DNA of 10,372 nucleotides from an uncultured Clostridium sp. (GCA_947057505.1 CAMSEM010000041.1:1-10372), one strand, 5' to 3'. Positions 1-7,316 are shown, numbered from the stretch's first letter. Program-made: numbers and translations. The notes: generated by a model not told the origin, from the letters alone.

Positions 1-955
1 TACATTCTAATATTGGAAATAGAATCATTGGTCCACTCATATAGATATCGTCTCCCCTGTCAATATCTAATGGTTTTATGAGATATGCATACTTAGCAGA
101 AATATCAGTACTAATTCCCTCTTTTACATTTCCAGAAATAGAAATAGAATATTGATAATTATTGTTTTGCATAAAATTATAAGTTTCTTCATTCACTTTA
201 GAAAAATCAAAGTCTCCAAGTCCAGTTTCATTATAGCTTGCTTTTTCTAAAAATTGCTTTAGTCCATCTGCATTTGCAAATTTTTCAAGTGCAACATATT
301 TAGATTTTGTTTCATCATATTGCGCTATTGGTTCTAACAATACCGTAGCATTATCGTCTATGTTAATATTAGTTAATTTTACATGTATGTTGTCATTCAA
401 ATAAATTTTGTCACCATAAGACTCTATTAATTTCATTCCATTACCATTATATTTATTAAATTTTATTTGTAGCATATTTTTTTCATTGACTACTTCAAAT
501 TTAAAAATTCCTGGATTAATTCTATATGGTTCAGCGATTGATTCTACTTTTATATAGTAAACTCCATCTGCTAAAACATCATCACTTTCATAAGAATATT
601 GGCTATTTTCAGCTTGTCCTTCTCTTATTTCAATTGTTTTTAAAAAATTTTGACATTGTTCATCTGTATAAACATTAAGATTACAGTTAGTAATTACTTC
701 ATTTTGTTCTCCTACTAATCTAATTGTAATCTTTTTTTCGCTTTGATTGAACCAGCTTTCTAATTCTCCTAAATTTTTAAGTTCTTCTTCTTGTTCTTTT
801 CTAGTTCTCTCTACTGCTTCCTGTGCCATTTTGATAATTCCATTATCTCCAAACACTACAGTTATACTTACTCCTGCTAAGATTAAAAGTATTACAATAG
901 TTACTACTAAGGCAATTAAAGTAATGCCTTTTTCTTTCATTTTTCTTGTTTTCAT
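1..955 (-). CDS. Pilin-like surface protein with type IV prepilin N-terminus (partial, C-terminus off the window)
   Basis: The frame is open from an ATG at 955 to the window edge, giving 318 residues and no stop. The start is set by an AGGAGA Shine-Dalgarno at 961-966, five bases upstream. The N-terminus has a short basic leader (MKTRKMKEKG) followed by ITLIALVVTIVILLILAGVS, a prepilin-peptidase site after Gly10 and then a roughly 20-residue hydrophobic helix. Residues 45-62 are charged and probably continue the helix; the remaining 250 residues look beta-rich, and no domain was recognised in them. The usual Glu at mature position 5 of type IV pilins is Ala here, a pattern I associate with Clostridia. 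At over 318 residues it is much longer than a major pilin, so a minor pilin or pilin-anchored surface protein is likely. It has its own promoter and is separated from trxA by a terminator. Confidence 0.75.
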   Translation of the reverse strand, partial: MKTRKMKEKGITLIALVVTIVILLILAGVSITVVFGDNGIIKMAQEAVERTRKEQEEELKNLGELESWFNQSEKKITIRLVGEQNEVITNCNLNVYTDEQCQNFLKTIEIREGQAENSQYSYESDDVLADGVYYIKVESIAEPYRINPGIFKFEVVNEKNMLQIKFNKYNGNGMKLIESYGDKIYLNDNIHVKLTNINIDDNATVLLEPIAQYDETKSKYVALEKFANADGLKQFLEKASYNETGLGDFDFSKVNEETYNFMQNNNYQYSISISGNVKEGISTDISAKYAYLIKPLDIDRGDDIYMSGPMILFPILEC

Positions 956-1079
956 ATTTTTCTCCTTTTCTCATGTTTATTTTACTTCATTTGTATATTT
1001 TTTATCCCCTTCTTTTTATATTATATACTGTTTCTAAACACCTTATTTTTGACTTTGTATAAAACTTTTCTACAATTTT

Positions 1080-1108
1080 ATTATACTATTTAATATAATT
1101 TAGTACAA
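1080..1108 (-). promoter_or_regulatory. Sigma-A-type promoter for the pilin-like gene
   Basis: On the minus strand, TTGTAC (1103-1108) is followed by a 17-base spacer and a perfect TATAAT (1080-1085). Transcription would begin near 1073, leaving a leader of roughly 118 bases before the ATG at 955. The rest of the 956-1265 gap is AT-rich with nothing else seen except the terminator at 1181-1236. Confidence 0.6.
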
Positions 1109-1180
1109 TAGAATCAATTACATTTTGCAACACTTTTTTTACATAATATCTATAATTTTGTATTCATATTATACTACTTC

Positions 1181-1236
1181 AAAAAACCTAAAAGACACCA
1201 ATAATAGTATTTAACCTTTCATACTATTATTAGTGC
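1181..1236 (-). terminator. Rho-independent terminator after trxA
   Basis: Read on the minus strand, 1236-1221 and 1210-1195 form a 16-bp stem with two G-U pairs and a 10-base loop. T-rich sequence follows (complement of 1194-1181, containing TTTT and TTTTTT runs). The stem is AU-rich, so termination may be incomplete. It lies 30 bases past the trxA stop and insulates trxA from the pilin-like gene. Confidence 0.7.
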
Positions 1237-1265
1237 TTTATCATTAAAATATATTAACTACTTGT

Positions 1266-1574
1266 TTATATTAATTTTACAATTTCTTCTTTTGATTGTA
1301 CACCAACTGTTCTTCCTGTTTCTTGTCCGTTTTTTACTACAACAAATGTTGGTATACTCATAACTCCATACTTTTCTGCTAACTCTGGATTTTCATCTAT
1401 ATTCACTTTTGCTACTTTTATAGATGTTTCCATACTTTGTGCTATTTCTTCTAGTACTGGTGCCATCATTCTACATGGTCCACACCAACTTGCCCAAAAG
1501 TCTATTAATACTGGCATTCTTGATTGTAATACCTCTTCTTCAAAATTTTCTTTGTTTAAATTAATTACTGCCAT
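1266..1574 (-). CDS. trxA: Thioredoxin
   Basis: This is a small cytoplasmic dithiol-disulfide oxidoreductase that reduces protein disulfides. It is 102 residues with the full thioredoxin pattern: WCGPC active site (Cys31, Cys34) after the strand VLIDFWAS, the KVNIDEN segment, and the cis-proline loop SIPTF (Pro75). The C-terminal helix is slightly shorter than in 105-108-residue relatives. I chose the ATG at 1574 because GAAAGGAG lies eight bases upstream at 1583-1590; an in-frame ATG at 1607 would add 11 residues but sits almost at the predicted transcription start and would swallow that ribosome site. It follows the TrxB-like gene by 131 bases and has a possible promoter of its own, so it may be made both alone and with its reductase. 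Confidence 0.95.
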   Translation of the reverse strand: MAVINLNKENFEEEVLQSRMPVLIDFWASWCGPCRMMAPVLEEIAQSMETSIKVAKVNIDENPELAEKYGVMSIPTFVVVKNGQETGRTVGVQSKEEIVKLI

Positions 1575-1616
1575 TGTTTTTTCTCCTTTCTTATGGATTT
1601 TATCCATTTGTTTTAT

Positions 1617-1644
1617 TTTATATTAAATTACACTTTTTATGCAA
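1617..1644 (-). promoter_or_regulatory. Possible promoter for trxA
   Basis: TTGCAT (1639-1644) and TATAAA (1617-1622) on the minus strand are spaced by 16 bases. The start would be near 1610, giving a leader of about 36 bases before the ATG at 1574. The region is AT-rich, so chance matches are likely. Confidence 0.4.
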
Positions 1645-1705
1645 TTTATTATTAATATTTTTCATGATATTTTATAAAATTTTTGTTACCCTACTCATTA
1701 CACTT

Positions 1706-2551
1706 TTAACTTTTTAAAACTGCTAAACCTGCTAAAGCTCCTTCATATATTGCTTTACTAATTTGTAATAAGCCACCTGTACAGTCTCCGCAAGCATATA
1801 ACCCTTTTACTGTTGTTTGCATATTTTCATCTACTACAATATGATTATTTTCTATTCTAGCACCTATCTTTCTAGCTAGGTCATTACTAGAAGCTGTTCC
1901 TTGTGCTACAAAAACTCCACTAATTGGAATTTTTGTGTTATCTTCAAATTCTACTTCCTGGATAGTACTATCTCCTCTAAATTCTCTTATTTTTTTGCTT
2001 GTTACTTCTATTTCAAGTTCTCTATTTTCTACCATTTGTTCTCCATTAGTTAATATGATAACAGAGTTTACTACTGGTTTTAAAGCTTCCATTTCATGAA
2101 TTGCATAGTTTCCGCTTCCTAGTACTACTACATCTTTTCCTCTATAAAAAAATGCATCACATATAGCACAATAACTAACACCTTTTCCTTCATATTCTTG
2201 TATTCCTTTAATGTTAGCTACTTTTCTATTTGTTCCTGTTGCTAATATAACTGATTTTGCCTTATAATGTGAATTAACTGTTTCAATTTCAAAGCTTTGC
2301 ATGTACTCTAATGCTACTACTTCATCTTCTATTAATTCTACGCCTAAGTTTTGTGCTTGTTTTATTCCATTTTCATAAAGTTCTTTTCCTGAAATTCCTT
2401 CTGGAAATCCATAATAATTTTGTATATATTTTGTTTTTCCTAAAGCCCCATTTCCATTTGATAATACTAAAACAGATAAATTTCTTCTTTTGGCATAAAT
2501 AGCAGCAGAAATTCCCGCAGGTCCACTTCCTACAATTAGTACATCATACAT
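1706..2551 (-). CDS. Thioredoxin reductase-like (TrxB family) FAD flavoprotein
   Basis: This 281-residue protein has the low-molecular-weight thioredoxin reductase layout. The N-terminal FAD dinucleotide site is GSGPAG (8-13), ATG lies at 104-106, the redox-active pair is Cys128 and Cys131 (CAIC; classical enzymes have CATC), and the C-terminal FAD motif is GLYACGDCTGG (250-260). The central pyridine-nucleotide domain is modified: the glycine motif reads GSGNYA (145-150), and the HRRxxxRA motif that binds the NADPH 2'-phosphate is absent, with ILTNGEQM in its place. The protein is also shorter than the usual 305-320 residues. The electron donor may therefore not be NADPH; NADH, ferredoxin or another donor are possible. 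Being just upstream of trxA supports thioredoxin as its partner. The ATG at 2551 is preceded by AGGAAGGGGAAAG. A general FAD-dependent oxidoreductase is the alternative label. Confidence 0.85.
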   Translation of the reverse strand: MYDVLIVGSGPAGISAAIYAKRRNLSVLVLSNGNGALGKTKYIQNYYGFPEGISGKELYENGIKQAQNLGVELIEDEVVALEYMQSFEIETVNSHYKAKSVILATGTNRKVANIKGIQEYEGKGVSYCAICDAFFYRGKDVVVLGSGNYAIHEMEALKPVVNSVIILTNGEQMVENRELEIEVTSKKIREFRGDSTIQEVEFEDNTKIPISGVFVAQGTASSNDLARKIGARIENNHIVVDENMQTTVKGLYACGDCTGGLLQISKAIYEGALAGLAVLKS

Positions 2552-2610
2552 TTTCTTTCCCCTTCCTATCTTAAATTTTATAATTTGTGCTTATCATTTT
2601 TTACTAATTG

Positions 2611-2645
2611 AATAGAATCCTTATTTTTTTGCAAAGTATTCTATC
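2611..2645 (-). other. Imperfect hairpin between the deacetylase and the trxB-like gene
   Basis: On the minus strand GATAGAAT and ATTCTATT (arms at 2638-2645 and 2611-2618) pair over 8 bp including one G-U, with a further 3-bp inner helix after a mismatch. No T-run follows, so it is not a convincing terminator. It may be a leader structure for the downstream gene or chance; I saw no convincing promoter in 2552-2670. Confidence 0.25.
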
Positions 2646-2670
2646 TAGTTTTTACATTATATTTATCTTT

Positions 2671-3555
2671 TTACAAAATATCATACAAACTTTTAAAATT
2701 ATATTCTTTCTCTTTTAAATATTCAATTACCTTTGGCAAAGTTTTAGCAGTTAACTCTTTATTTGGTGCATCATGCATTAAAATTACTACACTGCTTTTT
2801 CCCTTACAAGTAGATTTTAAATTTTTCATAACTTTTTCTTCTGTATCTGCTCCATTTGCATCATTGGTAAGTGCATTCCAGTCTAAATAAGCAACTTTAT
2901 TTTCTTCTAATACTTTTTTAGCTTTTGTTTTTACTTTTTCGTAATATCCACCATTAGAACCACCTGGAAAACGAAATACATTAGATTGATAATTTGGCTG
3001 TTCTATTGCTTTTTGTATTAATTCATTTGTTTTATGATATTCTTCTAATGGCTTATTTTCATTTGCATATATATTTTTATATACATGTGAGTATCCATGA
3101 TTTGCAATATAGTGCCCTTCTTGATAAGTTCTTTTTAATATTTCTGGGTTTGATTTTACCATCGTTCCTAATACAAAAAAGGTAGCTTTTACATTCTCTT
3201 TTTTTAATATATCTAATATGGTTGGTGTTATATTGCTTGATGGACCATCATCAAATGTTAAAAATGCCCTTTTTTCATTTGATGTATAAATGTTATTAAT
3301 TGCTGTTATTTGTTCATTATTTAATTTAAAATTGTTTTTGCTATTTTCTATTACCTCTTTTGGTTTTTCTTGTGGTTTATTTTCTTCTTGATTTGTACTA
3401 TTTTGTTCTGGCTGCTCTTGCTTAGTAGTATATTTTGCTAATTGTATACCAGCAAAAATTGCTAGTGCAATAAGTAAAATAGCAATGATAACAATTATTA
3501 TTATATTTTTTTTATTTTTATTATTTTTTACTGTTTCAATTTGATACATTATCAT
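2671..3555 (-). CDS. Membrane-anchored NodB-type polysaccharide deacetylase (CE4)
   Basis: This is a predicted extracellular metal-dependent deacetylase acting on N-acetyl groups of a cell-wall or surface polysaccharide, most likely peptidoglycan. Of 294 residues, 17-40 form one transmembrane anchor after a basic stretch, 41-75 are a Gln/Glu/Asn-rich linker, and 95-294 are the NodB domain. All five CE4 motifs are present: TFDDGPS (Asp102 base, Asp103 metal), the metal histidines His153 and His157 in NHGYSH, RFPGG (195-199), DW at 225-226, and LMHD (259-262). The enzyme should be active. The start at 3555 is supported by AAGGGG six bases upstream; a second ATG two codons later is possible. A TATAAT lies just upstream, so it is probably transcribed separately from the gene at 3655-4011. 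The substrate cannot be told from sequence. Confidence 0.9.
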   Translation of the reverse strand: MIMYQIETVKNNKNKKNIIIIVIIAILLIALAIFAGIQLAKYTTKQEQPEQNSTNQEENKPQEKPKEVIENSKNNFKLNNEQITAINNIYTSNEKRAFLTFDDGPSSNITPTILDILKKENVKATFFVLGTMVKSNPEILKRTYQEGHYIANHGYSHVYKNIYANENKPLEEYHKTNELIQKAIEQPNYQSNVFRFPGGSNGGYYEKVKTKAKKVLEENKVAYLDWNALTNDANGADTEEKVMKNLKSTCKGKSSVVILMHDAPNKELTAKTLPKVIEYLKEKEYNFKSLYDIL

Positions 3556-3590
3556 AAAAAGCCCCTTAAATCGACATAGTTTTCTTTAGT

Positions 3591-3619
3591 ATTATATACT
3601 ATTTTTTGAAAATTTAACA
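3591..3619 (-). promoter_or_regulatory. Promoter for the deacetylase at 2671-3555
   Basis: A perfect TATAAT (3591-3596 on the minus strand) lies about 28 transcribed bases before the ATG. At 17 bases upstream the -35 is weak (TGTTAA, 3614-3619); a better TTGACT (3619-3624) exists but at 22 bases is too far. The weak spacing suggests modest or activator-aided expression. Confidence 0.45.
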
Positions 3620-3654
3620 GTCAATTTAAGGAATTTTTTAATATTTGTATTTTC

Positions 3655-4011
3655 CTATTTTATTTCATCCACATTATCTATTAGTTCCTTGCATTCTCTC
3701 CAGTTAGATATTTTTATATTATCATAATCACACGATAATTTTTCTAAGATTTTCTTTGTTTCGTCTGTAGAATTTAAATCTACTACAATTACATCTTTTA
3801 CATGTTCTTCTTTCCCATAGAGTAGTCTAAATAGAAATGAACGTACAAATCCTTCTATTTTCTTTTCTTGGTTTTTGGCAGCTATAATAACATATATGCC
3901 ATCTGCTCTTAAGTTTGTGTATGTATATGTATAAATAATCGTTTTAACAATTTCAAACAAGCCATATAAGGCTAAAACCCATAATATTCCACTTAAAATA
4001 TAATCTCCCAT
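3655..4011 (-). CDS. Small membrane-anchored protein resembling the N-terminus of a GT2-type glycosyltransferase
   Basis: This is a 118-residue protein without a name I can give. Residues 4-28 form one hydrophobic membrane segment. From about residue 39 it resembles the first half of a GT-A (family 2) nucleotide-sugar domain: strand YVIIAAKNQEKKIEG, a helix with an aromatic/basic face, then VIVVDLNSTDET (75-86), which parallels the GT2 motif VVDDGSTDET but has Leu-Asn where the nucleotide-binding Asp-Gly would be. It ends before any DxD metal site, so it cannot be a full transferase. The start at 4011 has AAAGGA eight bases upstream. Similar short clostridial proteins seem to exist (recollection, unchecked), so it may be a real short family rather than a decayed gene. 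It lies upstream of a deacetylase, which fits an envelope location. Confidence 0.7.
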   Translation of the reverse strand: MGDYILSGILWVLALYGLFEIVKTIIYTYTYTNLRADGIYVIIAAKNQEKKIEGFVRSFLFRLLYGKEEHVKDVIVVDLNSTDETKKILEKLSCDYDNIKISNWRECKELIDNVDEIK

Positions 4012-4125
4012 TTGTTATATCCTTTCGCATAATATTTTTTTATATTTTATGCATTTTTACTTTTTTGGTTACTTTTTATGTTTTAGAAGAATTTTGTTAA
4101 AAGCATAGTATTTTAAAATTGTTTA

Positions 4126-4134
4126 TGATATAAT
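4126..4134 (+). promoter_or_regulatory. Extended -10 promoter for the DUF4364-like gene
   Basis: TGaTATAAT at 4126-4134 is a perfect extended -10 element. No recognisable -35 lies 17 bases upstream, which is usual for this class. The start would be near 4141, leaving a leader of about 86 bases with two hairpins. Confidence 0.55.
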
Positions 4135-4146
4135 GTGAAAGGTTGT

Positions 4147-4197
4147 TGCCTATTTTAGGCATAATTTGTTATATACAGAAAATTTTAGTTTTTCTGT
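4147..4197 (+). promoter_or_regulatory. Two small hairpins in the leader of the DUF4364-like gene
   Basis: The first hairpin pairs TGCCTA (4147-4152) with TAGGCA (4156-4161) around three bases. The second pairs ACAGAAAA (4175-4182) with TTTTCTGT (4190-4197) around seven bases and is followed by TTTAAAAT, a poor terminator. Both sit between the predicted transcription start and the ribosome site at 4213-4217. No known riboswitch or T-box was recognised; the leader is too short for a T-box. Confidence 0.35.
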
Positions 4198-4226
4198 TTT
4201 AAAATATATTATAGGGGTTGAACGTT

Positions 4227-4757
4227 TTGAAATTAACACAAGATGGAGAAGTATTAGCAGAAAATAAAGTTTTAATTTTATACATCTTAAGTAAAATAAA
4301 TGAGCCTATTACAAGCGATAATTTATTAAGATTAATTTTTTCTGTAATGGATATGAATTATTTCTATTTTCAACAATTTTTATTAGATTTATTAGAGAAA
4401 AAATTTATTGTTTGCTTTGAACAAGATAATAAGCAAGTTTATCAAATTACAGAGCTTGGTAAGACTACCTTAGATTTAACAAATGATATCTTACCTGGCA
4501 TTATTAAATTAAAAGTAGATACTTCTTTTGAAAGTGAATTAAAAGAAACTGAGGAAGAAGATTCTATTATAGCTGAGTATACTCCTAAAAGTGAAAATGA
4601 CTATATGGTAACATGTAAAATAAATGAGAAAAACAGTTGCATTTTTGAAGTAAGTGTTTTTGCAGGTTCTCGTGAAGAGGCAAAAAAGATTGTAGATAAT
4701 TGGAAAGAAAATGCTTACCGCATTTATCCTGAAATTTTAAATTCGTTAAATAATTAA
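4227..4757 (+). CDS. DUF4364-like winged-helix protein
   Basis: This 176-residue cytoplasmic protein resembles the clostridial DUF4364 family, whose members begin with a winged-helix domain. The N-terminal pattern ENKVLILYILSKINEPIT, then NYFYFQQFLLDLLEKKFI and YQITELGKTTLDL, gives helices, recognition helix and wing. The C-terminal half (about 95-176) is an acidic alpha/beta region ending in a helix, with no enzymatic motif. The start is a TTG at 4227, because AGGGG at 4213-4217 is nine bases upstream; an earlier TTG at 4218 directly touches that site and is unlikely. It is one of only two plus-strand genes here, with its own promoter and terminator. A role in transcription is plausible from the fold, but no target is visible. 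Family assignment is from recalled sequence patterns. Confidence 0.75.
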   Translation: MKLTQDGEVLAENKVLILYILSKINEPITSDNLLRLIFSVMDMNYFYFQQFLLDLLEKKFIVCFEQDNKQVYQITELGKTTLDLTNDILPGIIKLKVDTSFESELKETEEEDSIIAEYTPKSENDYMVTCKINEKNSCIFEVSVFAGSREEAKKIVDNWKENAYRIYPEILNSLNN

Positions 4758-4760
4758 AAA

Positions 4761-4801
4761 TCTCCTAAACTAAGTTTTTTCTTAGTTTAGGGGATTTTTT
4801 T
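4761..4801. terminator. Strong bidirectional Rho-independent terminator
   Basis: Arms 4761-4774 and 4781-4794 form a 14-bp stem with one G-U pair and a six-base T loop. Seven Ts follow on the plus strand (4795-4801); on the minus strand the stem is followed by TTTTTAATTATT. It ends the DUF4364-like gene four bases after its stop and can also stop transcripts arriving from proS. Confidence 0.9.
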
Positions 4802-4897
4802 GTTCTTCCATTAATGTATTACCTATATTTTCCTATGTAAAGCAGATAGCATTTGTGAAAACTTCTGCATTAAAATTGTTTATGAATAACTTTCTAA

Positions 4898-6589
4898 TTA
4901 TAGAACACCTAAACTCTTAAGCACATCTTCTAATTCTTCAGCTGCAATTACTTGTGCCTCTTGCTCACTTCTTTGTTTTACTTCTACTTGGCTATCAGCA
5001 ATTTTTTTACCAATTGTAATTCTAACTGGAACTCCAATTAAGTCCATATCATTAAATTTTACACCTGGTCTTTCATTTCTGTTGTCTAATAAAACATCAA
5101 TTCCTAAGCTATTTAACTTTTCATATAAATCGTTTGCTGCTGCTTTTTGCATTTCATCTTTTGGATTAATTAATACAATTCCTACTTTATATGGTGCAAT
5201 ACTCATTGGCCAAATAATACCTTTTTCATCATGGTTTTGTTCTACTACTGCTGCTATTATTCTTTCTACACCCATTCCATAGCATCCCATCACTACTGGT
5301 TTTAATTTATTTTCTTCATCTAGGTAATTTAGGTCTAAACTTTCAGAATACTTGGTTCCTAGTTTAAAGGTATTTCCTATTTCTATTCCTTTTTTGAATA
5401 CTAAATGTCCATGGCATTTAGGGCAAATGTCTCCTTCTACTACGTTTTTAATATCTGCTACTATTTGTGATTTAAAGTTTTCTACATTTACATTTTTATA
5501 ATGATAGTCTGTTTCATTAGCTCCTACGATAAAGTTTTTCATATTGCAAATGCTTTTATCCATAATAACTGGAATTTCAATACCAATAGGTCCTGCAAAT
5601 CCCACTTTAGCTTTTGTAATTTGCATTACTTCTTCTGCCTCTGCAAGCTCTACTTCGGCATTTACTAGTTTACTTACTTTTACTTCGTTTACATCTCTAT
5701 CTCCTGGTACCATGCATGCATAAAATTGATTATTTGCTTTATAAATAATAGTTTTTACAAATTTGCTTGGCTTTTCATTTAACAAATTGCTTACTTCTTC
5801 AATGGTACCTGCATTTGGTGTATGCACTTTTTCTATTTGTTTTGCTTCTTCTGTATTTTCATTTTCTTTATCAATACACTCACTAATTTCTATATTAGAA
5901 GCATAATCACAGCTATCACATAATACTAAAATATCTTCCCCAACATCTGTTACTGCTTGGAACTCTTCTGATAAAAGTCCACCCATCATACCAGTATCTG
6001 CTTTTACTACTACATAGTTAAGCCCTATTTCATCAAAAATTTTGTGATAAGCTTCAAATTGCTTTTGATAAGATTTATCGCATTCTTCTTGGTTAATATC
6101 AAAGCTATAAGCATCTTTCATGGTAAATTCTCTTGTTCTAATTAAGCCTAGTCTTGGTCTTACTTCATCTCTATATTTATTTCCAATTTGGTATAAAGTA
6201 TATGGAAAATCCTTATAAGAGTGTGATTTCATCATGGCGGCTAATACAAAAAATTCTTCATGAGTAGGTCCTAATACATAAGGTCTACTGTATCTATCTT
6301 TTAATTGGAATATAGATGGACCAAAAGCTGCATATCTACCTGATTTTTCAAATGTTTCAATTGGAAGTAACATTGGCATAGTTACTTCTTTTGCTCCAGC
6401 TTCATTCATGTGTTTTCTAATAACCTCTTTTACATTTTCTACTACTTTTTGTCCAAGTGGCATTTTCATGTAAATACCATTTCCTATTTTTTTAAACATT
6501 CCACTTTTTACTAAAAGATTACCACTAACAGACTCTTCATCTTTTTGGTCTTCTCTTAATGTATAAAAAAAACTATTACTTAATTTCAT
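4898..6589 (-). CDS. proS: Prolyl-tRNA synthetase, bacterial type with editing domain
   Basis: This enzyme charges tRNA-Pro with proline (class II aminoacyl-tRNA synthetase). The 563 residues match the usual bacterial length of about 565. Visible parts are the catalytic core with GPTHEE (107-112), motif 2 RDEVRPR...TREF (140-155), the editing insertion (about 230-385) that removes mischarged alanine, the motif 3 region GCYGMGVERI (435-444), and the C-terminal anticodon-binding domain from about 463. CDSC (224-227) and CPKC (389-392) flank the insertion and could bind a metal. The ATG at 6589 is chosen because GGGG lies nine bases upstream; an ATG at 6607 would add six residues and lacks such a site. 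It overlaps the end of scpB by 14 bases, with its ribosome site inside scpB, which implies translational coupling. Confidence 0.97.
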   Translation of the reverse strand: MKLSNSFFYTLREDQKDEESVSGNLLVKSGMFKKIGNGIYMKMPLGQKVVENVKEVIRKHMNEAGAKEVTMPMLLPIETFEKSGRYAAFGPSIFQLKDRYSRPYVLGPTHEEFFVLAAMMKSHSYKDFPYTLYQIGNKYRDEVRPRLGLIRTREFTMKDAYSFDINQEECDKSYQKQFEAYHKIFDEIGLNYVVVKADTGMMGGLLSEEFQAVTDVGEDILVLCDSCDYASNIEISECIDKENENTEEAKQIEKVHTPNAGTIEEVSNLLNEKPSKFVKTIIYKANNQFYACMVPGDRDVNEVKVSKLVNAEVELAEAEEVMQITKAKVGFAGPIGIEIPVIMDKSICNMKNFIVGANETDYHYKNVNVENFKSQIVADIKNVVEGDICPKCHGHLVFKKGIEIGNTFKLGTKYSESLDLNYLDEENKLKPVVMGCYGMGVERIIAAVVEQNHDEKGIIWPMSIAPYKVGIVLINPKDEMQKAAANDLYEKLNSLGIDVLLDNRNERPGVKFNDMDLIGVPVRITIGKKIADSQVEVKQRSEQEAQVIAAEELEDVLKSLGVL

Positions 6590-7271
6590 TTTTATCTTCC
6601 CCTTCATTTTGATTTTCTTGTTCTATTTTATTTTCTTCACTTAATTTTTCCTTTTCAGGTAATTTCGTATTTTCTTCTAGCTCTTGTTCATTTTGTTCTT
6701 GATTTTCTTGGTTTTCTTCTATAATTTCATCAATAACAATTTGTCTATTTTGGTCTATTTTATATCTTGGTAATTCTGGCAATTGCTCTAAACTAGAAAT
6801 CCCAAAAATTCTAAAAAATTCTTTTGTTACACCATATGTTCCTGGTTTTCCTGGTGCATCTAGCTTACCATTTTCTTCAATTAGACTATAATCTAATAAT
6901 TTATAGATAGTACCATCTGAATTTACACCACGAAGTTGCTCAATTTCGGCTCTGGTAATACGTGGATTATAGGCAATAATAGATAGTGTTTCTAAAGCTG
7001 CTTGTGATAAATTTGGCTTATTTCTTTTGTCTAATATAGCATATAAATATTCATAATATTCTTGTTTGGTGCACAATTGATAAGCTTCACCAATGCTAAT
7101 AATTTGAAGTCCTCTATCTACCTTACTATATTCTATTTTCATATTTTCTATTGCTGTAATAATTTGTTCTGAGCTTGATTCTAATGCAGACATTAGTTCC
7201 GTAATTTTTACTTCTCTACCTGCTGCAAATAAAATTGCTTCAATAACACCTTTTATTTTATTTATTTCCAT
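6576..7271 (-). CDS. scpB: Segregation and condensation protein B
   Basis: ScpB is the winged-helix partner that, with ScpA and SMC, forms the bacterial condensin acting in chromosome organisation. The 231-residue protein has two winged-helix domains (about 1-85 and 88-165) with the hallmark stretch SQAALETLSIIAYNPRITR (89-107), RGVNSDGTI, and GKPGTYGVTKEFFRIFGI (141-158). From about residue 180 a Glu/Asn/Gln/Lys-rich tail of 50 residues is added; the B. subtilis protein is about 197 residues, so this tail is lineage-specific and probably disordered. The ATG at 7271 has AGAGG seven bases upstream. scpA, often the neighbour, is not in this window; instead scpB is divergent from a small acidic gene and overlaps proS. 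It has a good promoter of its own. Confidence 0.95.
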   Translation of the reverse strand: MEINKIKGVIEAILFAAGREVKITELMSALESSSEQIITAIENMKIEYSKVDRGLQIISIGEAYQLCTKQEYYEYLYAILDKRNKPNLSQAALETLSIIAYNPRITRAEIEQLRGVNSDGTIYKLLDYSLIEENGKLDAPGKPGTYGVTKEFFRIFGISSLEQLPELPRYKIDQNRQIVIDEIIEENQENQEQNEQELEENTKLPEKEKLSEENKIEQENQNEGEDKNEIK

Positions 7272-7316
7272 TTTTGTACCTCTCTATACTATAAACAAAA
7301 TGAATTTTCCTTCAAT

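Noticed and set aside
747..1037. Plus-strand open frame of 96 codons with a hydrophobic product
   Set aside because: It is antisense to the start of the pilin-like gene; its hydrophobic stretch is the mirror of that gene's coding, and it has no ribosome site.
1575..1607. Eleven extra N-terminal residues on thioredoxin from an upstream ATG
   Set aside because: The added stretch contains the ribosome site of the downstream ATG, and thioredoxins normally begin as the shorter form does.
2311..2502. Plus-strand open frame inside the trxB-like gene
   Set aside because: Leucine/phenylalanine-rich shadow of an AT-rich coding strand, with no promoter, ribosome site or recognisable protein pattern.
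2994..3185. Plus-strand open frame inside the first deacetylase
   Set aside because: Antisense shadow of a well-conserved NodB domain.
4012..4125. Promoter for the GT2-like gene at 3655-4011
   Set aside because: The sequence is A/T runs with several partial -10 matches but no -35 at correct spacing, so no site could be chosen; a GCATAA/TTATGC hairpin near 4026-4051 was also seen but is not distinctive.
4114..4885. A 15-base direct repeat (TAAAATTGTTTATGA at 4114-4128 and 4871-4885) flanking the DUF4364-like gene, as if an inserted unit
   Set aside because: At this base composition about one such match is expected by chance in 10 kb, and no terminal inverted repeats or transposase accompany it.
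5082..5282. Plus-strand open frame inside proS
   Set aside because: Antisense shadow of the proS anticodon-binding and motif 3 region.
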